A stretch of 64,000 bases of DNA. It comes from Bacteroides sp. Lineage in GTDB: Bacteria > Bacteroidota > Bacteroidia > Bacteroidales > Muribaculaceae. The first letter of the stretch is position 1, and every line of letters begins with the position of its first letter. Shown piece by piece: positions 26,585 through 34,692 of the stretch. The DNA lies in NCBI GenBank assembly GCA_014802325.1, contig JAAVCK010000026.1, forward strand, positions 1-64,000. The letters are read 5' to 3'. Both the position numbers and the translations under genes were made by a program. The notes beneath the pieces are model-generated. The model did not search any database, was not told the DNA's origin, and saw only the letters and a list, made by a program, of their open reading frames with translations.

Positions 26585-28216
26585 ATGAACTCTACAACTT
26601 CCCGTAAAGAACGTGAGCTCGCCAAGATGAGCCCGTTTGAAATCAAAAATGAACTGATCAAGCTGGCAAAGAAAGATGCCCGCAAGTCAACCCGTCAGTT
26701 TCTTAATGCCGGACGTGGCAATCCCGACTGGATAGCTACCGAGCCCCGACAGGCTTTCTTCCTTCTCGGACAGTGGGCGCTTACTGAATGTGAACGCACA
26801 TTTAAGGATGTGCCCGGTATAGCCGGTATACCTCAGAGCGATGGCGCGATGGAACGCCTGAAGCACTTTATCATGGTCAACTCCACACGTCCCGGAGCCA
26901 CGATGCTTGCCGACGCTATAGACTATTGCTTAAAAACTCTTGATATCGAGCCTGATGCCCTTGCCTATGAGTGGGCCGAGGCTATTATCGGCGACCAGTA
27001 TCCCACGCCTGTGCGCATACTTGAGCATACGCAGGACATTATCCGTGCCTATATGGCCAAAGAGATGGGTAATAATGCCCCCGGCTTCGGACGTGAATAT
27101 GACCTCTTTGCTACGGAAGGCGGCACGGCAGCCATGTGTTATATCTTTGACTCTCTGCAGGCCAACCATCTGGTGAACAATCATGACCGCATAGCGCTGA
27201 TGACGCCTATTTTCACTCCTTATCTTGAGATACCCGGTCTGGACAGATATGAGTTTGACGTGGTGAATATCGAAGCGAAGCTCATGGATGCCGACGGGCT
27301 GCACGTATGGCAGTATCCCGATGAGGAACTTGACAAGCTCCGCGATCCTTCGGTGAAGTTGCTCTGTCTTGTCAATCCGTCAAATCCGCCGTCCTACAAG
27401 CTGTCGCAGCATTGCATGGACCGGATAGTGGAAATCGTAAAGAACGATAATCCCAACCTCATGATAGTGAGCGATGATGTATATGGAACTTTTGCCAAGG
27501 ATTTCCGCTCGCTTATGTATGAACTTCCGGCCAATACCCTCTGTGTATATTCATTCTCGAAATATTTCGGAGCCACCGGATGGCGACTGGCTGTGATAGG
27601 TCTTGCCAAGGATAATATCTATGACCGACTGATAACCGAACTTCCTGAAATCCAGCGTAAGGATCTTTACAACCGTTACCGTTCGCTTACACCTGATCCT
27701 GAGGATATATCGTTTATCGACCGACTCGTGGCCGACTCACGCGCTGTAGCACTCAACCATACGGCCGGACTGTCCACTCCTCAGCAGGTTCAGATGGCAC
27801 TGTTCGCTCTTTTCTGCCTGCTTGACAAAGAGGATGCCTATAAGCAGAAGATGCAGTCCATGATACATGGCCGCCTCGATGCTCTGTGGGATGCCGCCGG
27901 ATTTACCCTCCAGCCCGACGAGGATAGAGTGGGATACTACTCTGAAATCGACATTATGGTATGGGGTAAGAAGTTTTATGGCGATGACTTCTGTAAGTGG
28001 CTTGCCGATACTTATCAGCCGCTCGATGTGGTGCTCAGACTTGCGCGCGAGACCTCGGTAGTGCTCCTCAACGGCAGCGGATTCGCAGGTCCTGACTGGA
28101 GTGTGCGCGCTTCGCTGGCCAACCTCACCAAAGATGACTACGTGGTGATAGGCAAAGCCGTGCGCAAGATACTCGAATCATATCACGACGAATATGTAGC
28201 CGCCACCAAGAAATAA
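26585..28216 (+). CDS. asdA: Aspartate 4-decarboxylase / aspartate aminotransferase
   Basis: 543 residues, the normal length of AspD/AsdA, a fold-type I PLP enzyme. The PLP lysine is probably K326 in YSFSKYFGATGWRLA; LNAGRGNPDW near the start and NPSNPPSYKLS are characteristic. It converts L-aspartate to L-alanine and CO2. Together with AspT this gives an electrogenic cycle: aspartate enters, alanine leaves and a proton is consumed inside, supporting proton motive force or acid tolerance. The operon ends at a strong hairpin. Confidence 0.95.
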   Translation: MNSTTSRKERELAKMSPFEIKNELIKLAKKDARKSTRQFLNAGRGNPDWIATEPRQAFFLLGQWALTECERTFKDVPGIAGIPQSDGAMERLKHFIMVNSTRPGATMLADAIDYCLKTLDIEPDALAYEWAEAIIGDQYPTPVRILEHTQDIIRAYMAKEMGNNAPGFGREYDLFATEGGTAAMCYIFDSLQANHLVNNHDRIALMTPIFTPYLEIPGLDRYEFDVVNIEAKLMDADGLHVWQYPDEELDKLRDPSVKLLCLVNPSNPPSYKLSQHCMDRIVEIVKNDNPNLMIVSDDVYGTFAKDFRSLMYELPANTLCVYSFSKYFGATGWRLAVIGLAKDNIYDRLITELPEIQRKDLYNRYRSLTPDPEDISFIDRLVADSRAVALNHTAGLSTPQQVQMALFALFCLLDKEDAYKQKMQSMIHGRLDALWDAAGFTLQPDEDRVGYYSEIDIMVWGKKFYGDDFCKWLADTYQPLDVVLRLARETSVVLLNGSGFAGPDWSVRASLANLTKDDYVVIGKAVRKILESYHDEYVAATKK

Positions 28217-28243
28217 AAACGATACTTGTAGCACTTCAATCAG

Positions 28244-28292
28244 CCGCCCCCGCAAGAGTACCGGAAGGTCACTTGCGGGGGCGGAATATTTG
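28244..28292 (+). terminator. Terminator after asdA
   Basis: CCGCCCCCGCAAG (28244-28256) pairs perfectly with CTTGCGGGGGCGG (28272-28284), followed by AATATTTGT. Confidence 0.75.
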
Positions 28293-28317
28293 TCGATGTG
28301 TCTATCTATCCGAAGTT

Positions 28318-29103
28318 TTATCGGCCCGATTTTCGTAGTTTCTGTCTCAGCCTGAACAGATTCACCTCGCAGAATTTATAGAAATACCTGAAAGCTTCAT
28401 GGAAAATCGACGAAGAGACGCCATTTTTCTTGTAAGCCCTGAGGTGATCTTTCAGTATGCGCTTATGGCTGCTGAATCCTGAAGTAGACGCACCACCCTT
28501 GCGCATCGTGACAAAATCGATGGGCAGATACCGAGTGGATATATTATGGAGAAATATGGCACGCAGGAGGAATTCAAAGTCAGATGCCACTTCAAACGAC
28601 TGGTCATAAAGTCCGAAATCATCATAGATTCTGCGCCAGCAGTAGAACGACGGGTGAGCAGGCATGAATCCGAAGCGCATCATCCATCGGCTGAAAGATT
28701 TGGAGCTGTATACGCGCACAGGTTTGGAAAGATCATTTGGCAAAACGTAGTGAATATCGCCATAGACGGCGTCAACGTCGGCAATCTCCCGCGCCACAGT
28801 GGCGAGAATATCTGTCGATGAATAGAAATCGTCGGAATTCAATATGCCTATCACATCGCCGGTGGCCATGCTGATACCCTTGTTCATGGCATGATAGATG
28901 CCATCGTCGGGTTCGGATATCCACTTCATGCGACCGTTGAACCGCGGTTCATAGGCGCGCACTATGTCGAGCGTATTATCCTCGCTTGCACCGTCGACCA
29001 CGATATATTCATAGTCGTCATACGACTGCGCAAGCACACTTTCGAAAGTATCCTTGACGGTCTTGCCGCTGTTGCGTGTCGCGGTGATAATGGATATTGT
29101 CAT
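28318..29103 (-). CDS. Glycosyltransferase family 2
   Basis: 261 residues. GT-A features: ISIITATRNSGKTVKDTFESVLAQSYDDYEYIVVDGASEDNT at the start, the DxD-type motif NSDDF near residue 93, GDIHYVLPN and, later, ASDFEFLLRAI as the acceptor/catalytic Asp region. WcaA-like enzymes of this type add single sugars to lipid-linked repeat units at the inner membrane. Last gene of the glycan cluster, 32 bases after the preceding glycosyltransferase. Confidence 0.9.
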   Translation of the reverse strand: MTISIITATRNSGKTVKDTFESVLAQSYDDYEYIVVDGASEDNTLDIVRAYEPRFNGRMKWISEPDDGIYHAMNKGISMATGDVIGILNSDDFYSSTDILATVAREIADVDAVYGDIHYVLPNDLSKPVRVYSSKSFSRWMMRFGFMPAHPSFYCWRRIYDDFGLYDQSFEVASDFEFLLRAIFLHNISTRYLPIDFVTMRKGGASTSGFSSHKRILKDHLRAYKKNGVSSSIFHEAFRYFYKFCEVNLFRLRQKLRKSGR

Positions 29104-29135
29104 AATAGATGTATATGGTTTGAGAATTATTCTGA

Positions 29136-30191
29136 CTATTTGACAAGCAGTGTGTCATAAAGATTTACATATTCGCGGGCCATTCTTTCCCATGAGAATC
29201 GCTTGCTGTTGTCCAGTCCTTTAGAAACGACGTCGGATTTCAGACTATTGTTCAGTAGAATATCGATTTTGTCTGAAAATTCCTGCTGCGACAGATTATT
29301 CATCAGAAGTGTCTTGTCGCCGATTATTTCAGGAATAGATGAGGCATTGAGGGCTATCACAGGGCATCCGCACCGCTGAGCCTCGATGACGGGTATACCG
29401 AACCCTTCGTATGACGACGGATACGCCAATGCAAACACTGAATTGTATATCATATTGAGTTCGTCGTTGGTGGGATATGTCACGCATCGGTATCTACCCG
29501 GAATTTCTCGGTTGAGCCTGCTGATTTCATCGTCGGTCAGGGCCGACCCACATATTATCAGGCTGAACCGGGTGTCACGTATACACTCTAAAAGAAATGA
29601 GAAATTTTTATAGCTCTGCCGGCCTCCCACGTAGAGGATATGATCGGCCAGCTCCGGATATGGCGTGTGATCGAGTTTGCGGAAGCTGTCGGCAACGCCG
29701 TTGTGGATTACGTGTACTATATCAGGATTCACCTGCGGAACATAGGTGAGCAAGTCATGTTTAGTATTCTCGCTCACACATACCACGGCGTCGCTCTCGG
29801 TGATGGCGCGGGTGTTCAGACCGGTACGTATGCGTTGCCTTAACGACATTTTGCTCGACTGCTGATATATAAAGTCATGCACGGTGGTGACGTTGATAGC
29901 TTTCGGGTTGCGACACGTCCTGAAAAATGATGAATGAAATATAAATTTTTCTTTACTGCTGACTTTAGGATGCAGAAACTGGCTTATCAGTTTGTGGTAT
30001 AGCGGCCTGGTGATAATACGTGAAGAGGGTAAGGCAAGTTCTTTTCTGAATATATTATCGGATGCCGACGGATGCTCTATGTATCTGACATCGTCATATG
30101 TACTGAGCAGGTAGGAAATCAGTTGCTGCCAGAACACCGATATACCGCCCGCTCTCTGAAGTGAAAATATGATATTATCCAGGATGATCAT
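29136..30191 (-). CDS. Glycosyltransferase family 4
   Basis: 351 residues from the ATG at 30191 (MIILDNIIFSLQRAGGISVFW), which leaves 4 bases after the upstream stop; a longer start would overlap that gene by 29 bases. GT-B fold: N-terminal acceptor domain, then HNGVADSF, ILYVGGRQSYKNF and the donor-binding motif YPSSYEGFGIPVIEA with its two conserved Glu. Probably a mannosyl- or related hexosyl-transferase of the repeat unit; the sugar cannot be read from sequence. Confidence 0.9.
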   Translation of the reverse strand: MIILDNIIFSLQRAGGISVFWQQLISYLLSTYDDVRYIEHPSASDNIFRKELALPSSRIITRPLYHKLISQFLHPKVSSKEKFIFHSSFFRTCRNPKAINVTTVHDFIYQQSSKMSLRQRIRTGLNTRAITESDAVVCVSENTKHDLLTYVPQVNPDIVHVIHNGVADSFRKLDHTPYPELADHILYVGGRQSYKNFSFLLECIRDTRFSLIICGSALTDDEISRLNREIPGRYRCVTYPTNDELNMIYNSVFALAYPSSYEGFGIPVIEAQRCGCPVIALNASSIPEIIGDKTLLMNNLSQQEFSDKIDILLNNSLKSDVVSKGLDNSKRFSWERMAREYVNLYDTLLVK

Positions 30192-30195
30192 TATG

Positions 30196-31413
30196 TCAGG
30201 AAATTTTTTCCGGGTGCTCAGCACACTTGGACCGGCCTGAATAATAGTAAAGATAGCACCAGAATATGAATCCGTATCTCACGTAGTGTCCGCCCTTGAG
30301 GAGGAAAGAAAATAGTATTGACAGACACATGATATTCAGCACATTGTATCGGTTATAATTCTTGAAGAGAAACATAAGTACGAGTACGCACCCGACTATA
30401 CCGAACTCCGAGAAAGCACGGTTGAAAAACGAATATCCGTCGGTACTGTTGGTCCCGTAATATACATGAGAGGACTTATAGGTAGATGTATAGTTCTGCT
30501 CATGCGTGCCCAGACCCGTACCCGATATTCGGTTCGGGGCATGGATGGCTACCCAGATATTGGTCAGAAATGCGTATGACGACATGTTGAGCACCTCAAA
30601 GTTGTTAGGCTCCAATTCCATGAATCCCTGAAAAGTATCCTCAAAACGTTTTATCACTCCGGTTTTGGTTTTGTGAGATGAATTATACTCGGATGCTGTC
30701 TGGTAGGCTATAAATGTTACCAGTAAAACCGCCCCGGCCGTGATTATCAGTTTAGTTTTGGCAAACGATCTGAATATCAGAAACATTATAGCAAGGATTA
30801 TGACGAGATAAGATACTGCTCCGAATGTGAGGATAAAACATAGTTCGATAGCTAAGTATCGCTTCACGAATACCTGCTTGGTAATTATGGCATATATCAC
30901 AGCCGGAGTCAATAGGATGCTGAGGTATCCGGCTTCGTCGAGTATGGAAGTTATGCGGATTATGCGAGGAAATACCTCGTCTGCGTCGCTATGGTAGACG
31001 AATTGAAGGATGTTGTGTCCGGTAAAGTAGTAAATCACGAATTGCACCAGACCTAACGATGCTACGCAAAATGTGATCGTCAGATATTTTCCCAATAGCG
31101 AATCAAGGTGATATTTCAGCCGATTAAATAGTATATTATACCCGAATATAAACGCTGAGAGTAATACAAACTGTTGAATGAATTTTGAATAAGCATAACT
31201 GTAGAAAAATATGCTTACCGAGGAATATAGGAATATATACGAGAGCAGAAGTACCTGCTTTTTGCCTACGGCTGTCCGGTAATCATTATTTTTGATCGAC
31301 AGCGCTATGGCACAGAGCATACAGCAGAACTCTACATAAAAGTTGCAATAGATACCAAACACAACCAGCCATTCGATCAGGTCGGTATTTTTTATTCTGC
31401 GTACAAGTATCAT
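30196..31413 (-). CDS. O-antigen/capsule polymerase-like membrane protein (Wzy/WaaL type)
   Basis: 405 residues, very hydrophobic, about 11-12 transmembrane helices. It has a large polar loop (about 240-330) containing NRISGTGLGTHEQNY, matching the Wzy/O-antigen-ligase pattern where GxGxG..H lies before the last helices. It overlaps the upstream glycosyltransferase by 4 bases (ATGA type). Such proteins join lipid-linked repeat units into a polymer on the periplasmic side. The family is poorly conserved, so the assignment rests on topology and context. Confidence 0.8.
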   Translation of the reverse strand: MILVRRIKNTDLIEWLVVFGIYCNFYVEFCCMLCAIALSIKNNDYRTAVGKKQVLLLSYIFLYSSVSIFFYSYAYSKFIQQFVLLSAFIFGYNILFNRLKYHLDSLLGKYLTITFCVASLGLVQFVIYYFTGHNILQFVYHSDADEVFPRIIRITSILDEAGYLSILLTPAVIYAIITKQVFVKRYLAIELCFILTFGAVSYLVIILAIMFLIFRSFAKTKLIITAGAVLLVTFIAYQTASEYNSSHKTKTGVIKRFEDTFQGFMELEPNNFEVLNMSSYAFLTNIWVAIHAPNRISGTGLGTHEQNYTSTYKSSHVYYGTNSTDGYSFFNRAFSEFGIVGCVLVLMFLFKNYNRYNVLNIMCLSILFSFLLKGGHYVRYGFIFWCYLYYYSGRSKCAEHPEKIS

Positions 31414-32519
31414 TTGCTCAATATGGTTTCAAAAGTTCGGATTGCATTTGTGCGAAATTTATCGAAGTCCGAATATGCCGGGTCGAACTCTATCGTAGAC
31501 AGGTCACCGGCGACGCACTTATTCAGGATTCTTGAAAATTCAGAATCTTTGTGTATTTCAAACAGATTTGATTCGGGAATAAATTCCTTAAATTCAGGAA
31601 TACTGTTGGCTATAATCGGAAGGCCGAAATATGCGCCTTCAAGCATGGTCAGCGAAACCCCTTCAAATCTTGAGGGCATGATCAGAACGTCGATGGCTGC
31701 ATAGACCGCTGAAAGATCCTGAGTCCAATCATGCAGAAGGATATTATCATTGTCAGCAGCTAATTTTTTGATCTGATTTTTCAGCGGGCCGTCGCCGATA
31801 AAAAGGAATGTGATGTCGGGATAATTGCGGCTGCTCTTTGTCAGGAATTCGATATACCTGTCAAGGCCTTTGTGGTGAGCCTCAAGTCGACCCACATACC
31901 CGACTACCTTTCGGGCAGGATTCAGTCCCAATGCTGTCTTGGCGGCGAGTAGGTCTTTTTTGACCAGTCGAGAAGTATCGATATAATTGCGGAGTACTAT
32001 CACTCGTTTCTTGCTGCCGGATAGTTTCAGATAATCAGCCTGAGTGTCTGAAATAGTTACGAATCCGTCGGGCTTGCTATAAAGAACTTTTCGTAACTGA
32101 TCTTTCACAACCCCGGTCAGCCTATTTGAAGAAACACGTTTAAGCGGCTGGCATAGCGGAATGTATGACCATACGGCTATTCCGGCCTTCTTTGCCGCCT
32201 TAATGCCGGCAAATGAAATTTCGATGTTGCCTTGCAGACAGACTACCAGATCAGGCGACAGAGAGCGAATCAATTCGGACAACTTGGCGACATCCGATGT
32301 ATTGAAGAAACTTTTCAGTATATCAAGGCGGTGACAGCAATAGTCTACGGTAAGGAATTTGCAGCCTGCGTCTGTCAATATTTCCTGAAAGCGGCTGTTG
32401 GACGCCGATATGATAAACGTCACGTCAAAACGATCTTTGATGGCGCGATACATCTGCACGGCCATTAATTCATGGCCGCCTACATTTGAGGCATCGCTGT
32501 AAAAGATTATCTTTTCCAT
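31410..32519 (-). CDS. Glycosyltransferase family 4
   Basis: 369 residues from the ATG at 32519. GT-B fold: FYSDASNVGGHELMAVQMY at the N-terminus, LRNYIDTSRL, VGYVGRLEAHHKGLDRYIEF, FIGDGPLKNQIKKLA and the donor motif MPSRFEGVSLTMLEGAYFGLPIIA. A cytoplasmic, membrane-associated enzyme of the glycan cluster. The gene is AT-richer than the housekeeping genes around it, as is common in surface-polysaccharide clusters exchanged between strains. Confidence 0.9.
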   Translation of the reverse strand: MEKIIFYSDASNVGGHELMAVQMYRAIKDRFDVTFIISASNSRFQEILTDAGCKFLTVDYCCHRLDILKSFFNTSDVAKLSELIRSLSPDLVVCLQGNIEISFAGIKAAKKAGIAVWSYIPLCQPLKRVSSNRLTGVVKDQLRKVLYSKPDGFVTISDTQADYLKLSGSKKRVIVLRNYIDTSRLVKKDLLAAKTALGLNPARKVVGYVGRLEAHHKGLDRYIEFLTKSSRNYPDITFLFIGDGPLKNQIKKLAADNDNILLHDWTQDLSAVYAAIDVLIMPSRFEGVSLTMLEGAYFGLPIIANSIPEFKEFIPESNLFEIHKDSEFSRILNKCVAGDLSTIEFDPAYSDFDKFRTNAIRTFETILSK

Positions 32520-32548
32520 CAAAGGTATGCGTGTGAGTCAGGACGGGT

Positions 32549-33406
32549 TCACGGGTTCAACTTTCGGGGTCTGCCCAAGAAGAATGAGAGATTGTAACGG
32601 ATTTTTGTTATCATGTATCTTACCGTGGGATGTTTTTTGAAATTATCGGTGATAAATCTCACGGGCATATATTTTATGCGGAGGTCGCTATCGGACTTTT
32701 TCGCGAGAAACACGTTCCACAGTCGCTCGGCAAGAAATCCGTAGATACGTTTCTGATACGGACTGTAATGTTCGACAGATATATTTTTTTCAGCCTCGGC
32801 GAGCACTCCAAACAAAAACCTGCAATATTCGTCGAAGATATCCCATCGGGTTATAAACATGTTGTAGGGCGACGACGAGTTGGACAGATATATAGCCTTT
32901 ATGAAAGCGTCGTAATACTCAGGGAAATTTTTTCTTATGACATCCTGCACGCATCTCATATCCTCGCTGATATGGGCCACTGAATATTCCGTAGCCACGT
33001 TGTAAGGATATATGTTAGGGCGGGGAGTGATTATGTCGTATCGCTTGACCAGAGAGGCAATCACTCTTTGATCTTCGGCCGGGTCATAAGAAGTATTGTC
33101 AGTAGTGATGATCTCAGCGTATTCATTCGTGGAGAGATCAAAATACCTGCGGTAATGAGCCAAGCCGATGTAGTCGACATCTTTAAGATTTTTCCAAGCC
33201 CAATACAGAGCGGTGAGCTCGCAATATGATGCGTTTTTTTCAGAGATATTGTCGCCCGTGCTGTCGGTAATAAATCCGAGGTCAAGGTCGGGATGCAATG
33301 TCTTGCCCACCTGAATGGGGGTGTATATATTGTCGTGCCTGATAGCCGGGTCTTCTTTATGGCATGCTACAAGAATTTTTATTACCGGCTCTTTGGTGGA
33401 AGTCAT
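32549..33406 (-). CDS. DUF4422 family glycosyltransferase-like protein
   Basis: 285 residues from the ATG at 33406 (MTSTKEPVIKILVACHKED). DUF4422 hallmarks: KILVACHK at the start, SYCELTALYWAWKN, IGLAHYRRYF, ISVEHYSPYQKRIYGFLAERL and a conserved FF-type C-terminus. Members are found in capsule and LPS gene clusters and are thought to transfer hexoses such as galactofuranose or glucose; this is by family, not shown here. Second gene of the cluster, 17 bases after the antiterminator gene. Confidence 0.87.
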   Translation of the reverse strand: MTSTKEPVIKILVACHKEDPAIRHDNIYTPIQVGKTLHPDLDLGFITDSTGDNISEKNASYCELTALYWAWKNLKDVDYIGLAHYRRYFDLSTNEYAEIITTDNTSYDPAEDQRVIASLVKRYDIITPRPNIYPYNVATEYSVAHISEDMRCVQDVIRKNFPEYYDAFIKAIYLSNSSSPYNMFITRWDIFDEYCRFLFGVLAEAEKNISVEHYSPYQKRIYGFLAERLWNVFLAKKSDSDLRIKYMPVRFITDNFKKHPTVRYMITKIRYNLSFFLGRPRKLNP

Positions 33407-33423
33407 ATCTGAATAGAGTAATA

Positions 33424-34338
33424 TCAATTTTGCGCCTGAAGAAAGCGCCATGGTATCGGTGCGCTGGCTGCGATGCCTAAGAGCGGAAAACTCACTGCCA
33501 CCGTGGCTTCGAGGGGAGTGGAGGTGTCGCCGGATATCACCGTACCTGTCGCACCACGGAAGCGCCCGTCGGTGATGGTCACTGGCGTGCCTGCCGAAAT
33601 AGTAGTGCGCATGGCTTCGTCGGGGAAATAGAGGAGTATGCGCTCGGGTGCTATGTCATTGAAATACATAAACATTTTCATATCCATATCCGATACGACC
33701 GCCATCTTGCGGCTCCCCTCTGACGGATAGTCGAATATGTAAGCTACACTATGATATGCGCTTTTCATGCGTTGGCATATCTGTAACGTAGTTCGGAAAA
33801 ACATGATGTCTTTGAGCAACTCTATCATGCGCCTGTGTTTGCCCGAAGGTGTGTCGACAATCCGCTCCACGTCGGTGCGGAAGACTTCAACATCGGGAAA
33901 TTCATCGGCTATGCGATGAGCCATCTCCTCACTATCTGTAGCGCGACACTTCATGGCAAACCAATGTGGCTTGTCGTCGGCCTTACGGACGGTCACGGTT
34001 GCGGGGGAGGGAGCGGATAGCGCCGGTGAATTGGTGCGAAGACCTACAGGGATAGCAGCAAGATCTACGTTCTCGCCTTGCCTGGCGACAAAGCGCAAGG
34101 CTGAATAGATGGCCCGGAGATAGGTAGCCCTGCTGTTGGGGCTTAATCCGCGGGTGGATATGAGCCATTGAGAGAATGATTCTACCCATGATTCGTCTAT
34201 ATCGCTGAGCGATACAGAGGCGGCGCCGCAGTAGGCGTCGACACATTTGCGGGCAAATTCGAGCTTGCGCAATGCAGCGTCGCGGCGTTGCTCGCGTTTG
34301 GATTTTATTGTAAGGTCTATGGCTTCAGCCAAAGTCAT
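33424..34338 (-). CDS. UpxY/NusG-type antiterminator fused to a recombinase-like SAM domain
   Basis: 304 residues from the ATG at 34338 (an upstream TTG start is possible). Residues 1-95 resemble the core-binding (SAM-like) domain of tyrosine recombinases: TLAEAIDLTIKSKREQRRDAALRKL, then FSQWLISTRGLSPNSRATYLRAI. The catalytic recombinase domain is absent. After a Ser/Pro/Ala linker (100-122), residues 124-235 match the NusG N-terminal domain of UpxY proteins (HWFAMKCRATDSEEM, IMFFRTT, VVSDMDMKMF) and 248-300 a KOW domain (AGTPVTITDGRFRGATGTV). UpxY proteins let RNA polymerase read through long capsule operons. Position as first gene of the cluster fits that role. The SAM-like extension is unusual and may bind the operon's DNA leader. 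Confidence 0.82.
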   Translation of the reverse strand: MTLAEAIDLTIKSKREQRRDAALRKLEFARKCVDAYCGAASVSLSDIDESWVESFSQWLISTRGLSPNSRATYLRAIYSALRFVARQGENVDLAAIPVGLRTNSPALSAPSPATVTVRKADDKPHWFAMKCRATDSEEMAHRIADEFPDVEVFRTDVERIVDTPSGKHRRMIELLKDIMFFRTTLQICQRMKSAYHSVAYIFDYPSEGSRKMAVVSDMDMKMFMYFNDIAPERILLYFPDEAMRTTISAGTPVTITDGRFRGATGTVISGDTSTPLEATVAVSFPLLGIAASAPIPWRFLQAQN

Positions 34339-34692
34339 GGTATAGGCGAATGCATGTGATGAAAAAAGGAACTGACTTACGTCCGGACAATTCTCTAACT
34401 CCCTCCTATAACCGGATGCTGATGTCGGATACAAGAGGTAACTGCCTGAGCAACTGACTGTATGTGTTGTAGGTTATCGTACTGTTGACAAGGCGTATAT
34501 GTCAGTTCACCACCTATTTATAAATACTATATACGCAGATGGCCTTGCAAAGATAATATTTTTTTCTCAAAGTAACTTTTACATGCGTAGATAAATTATT
34601 GGTCCGACGGTTTTATATTCAATATTTTAGGTTGTGTGGCGATTTGTTTTTAACTTTGCCGCTGATAAACTAATCAGATATTCATCGATGAT
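34339..34692. promoter_or_regulatory. Divergent promoter region with long leader for the glycan cluster
   Basis: No frame is present. A leftward -7 element, TATCTTTG (plus-strand CAAAGATA at 34548-34555), would give the glycan operon a leader of about 205 bases, as expected for UpxY-controlled operons. Inside the leader GCGTATAT (34493-34500) pairs with ATATACGC (34529-34536). To the right, TAACTTTG at 34651-34658 is the -7 of the gene at 34693. No inverted-repeat pair of the kind flanking invertible capsule promoters was found. Confidence 0.55.

Noticed and set aside
34430-34560. Invertible promoter before the glycan cluster
   Set aside because: Only 7-8 base inverted repeats are found; invertible capsule promoters have longer, well-matched arms.
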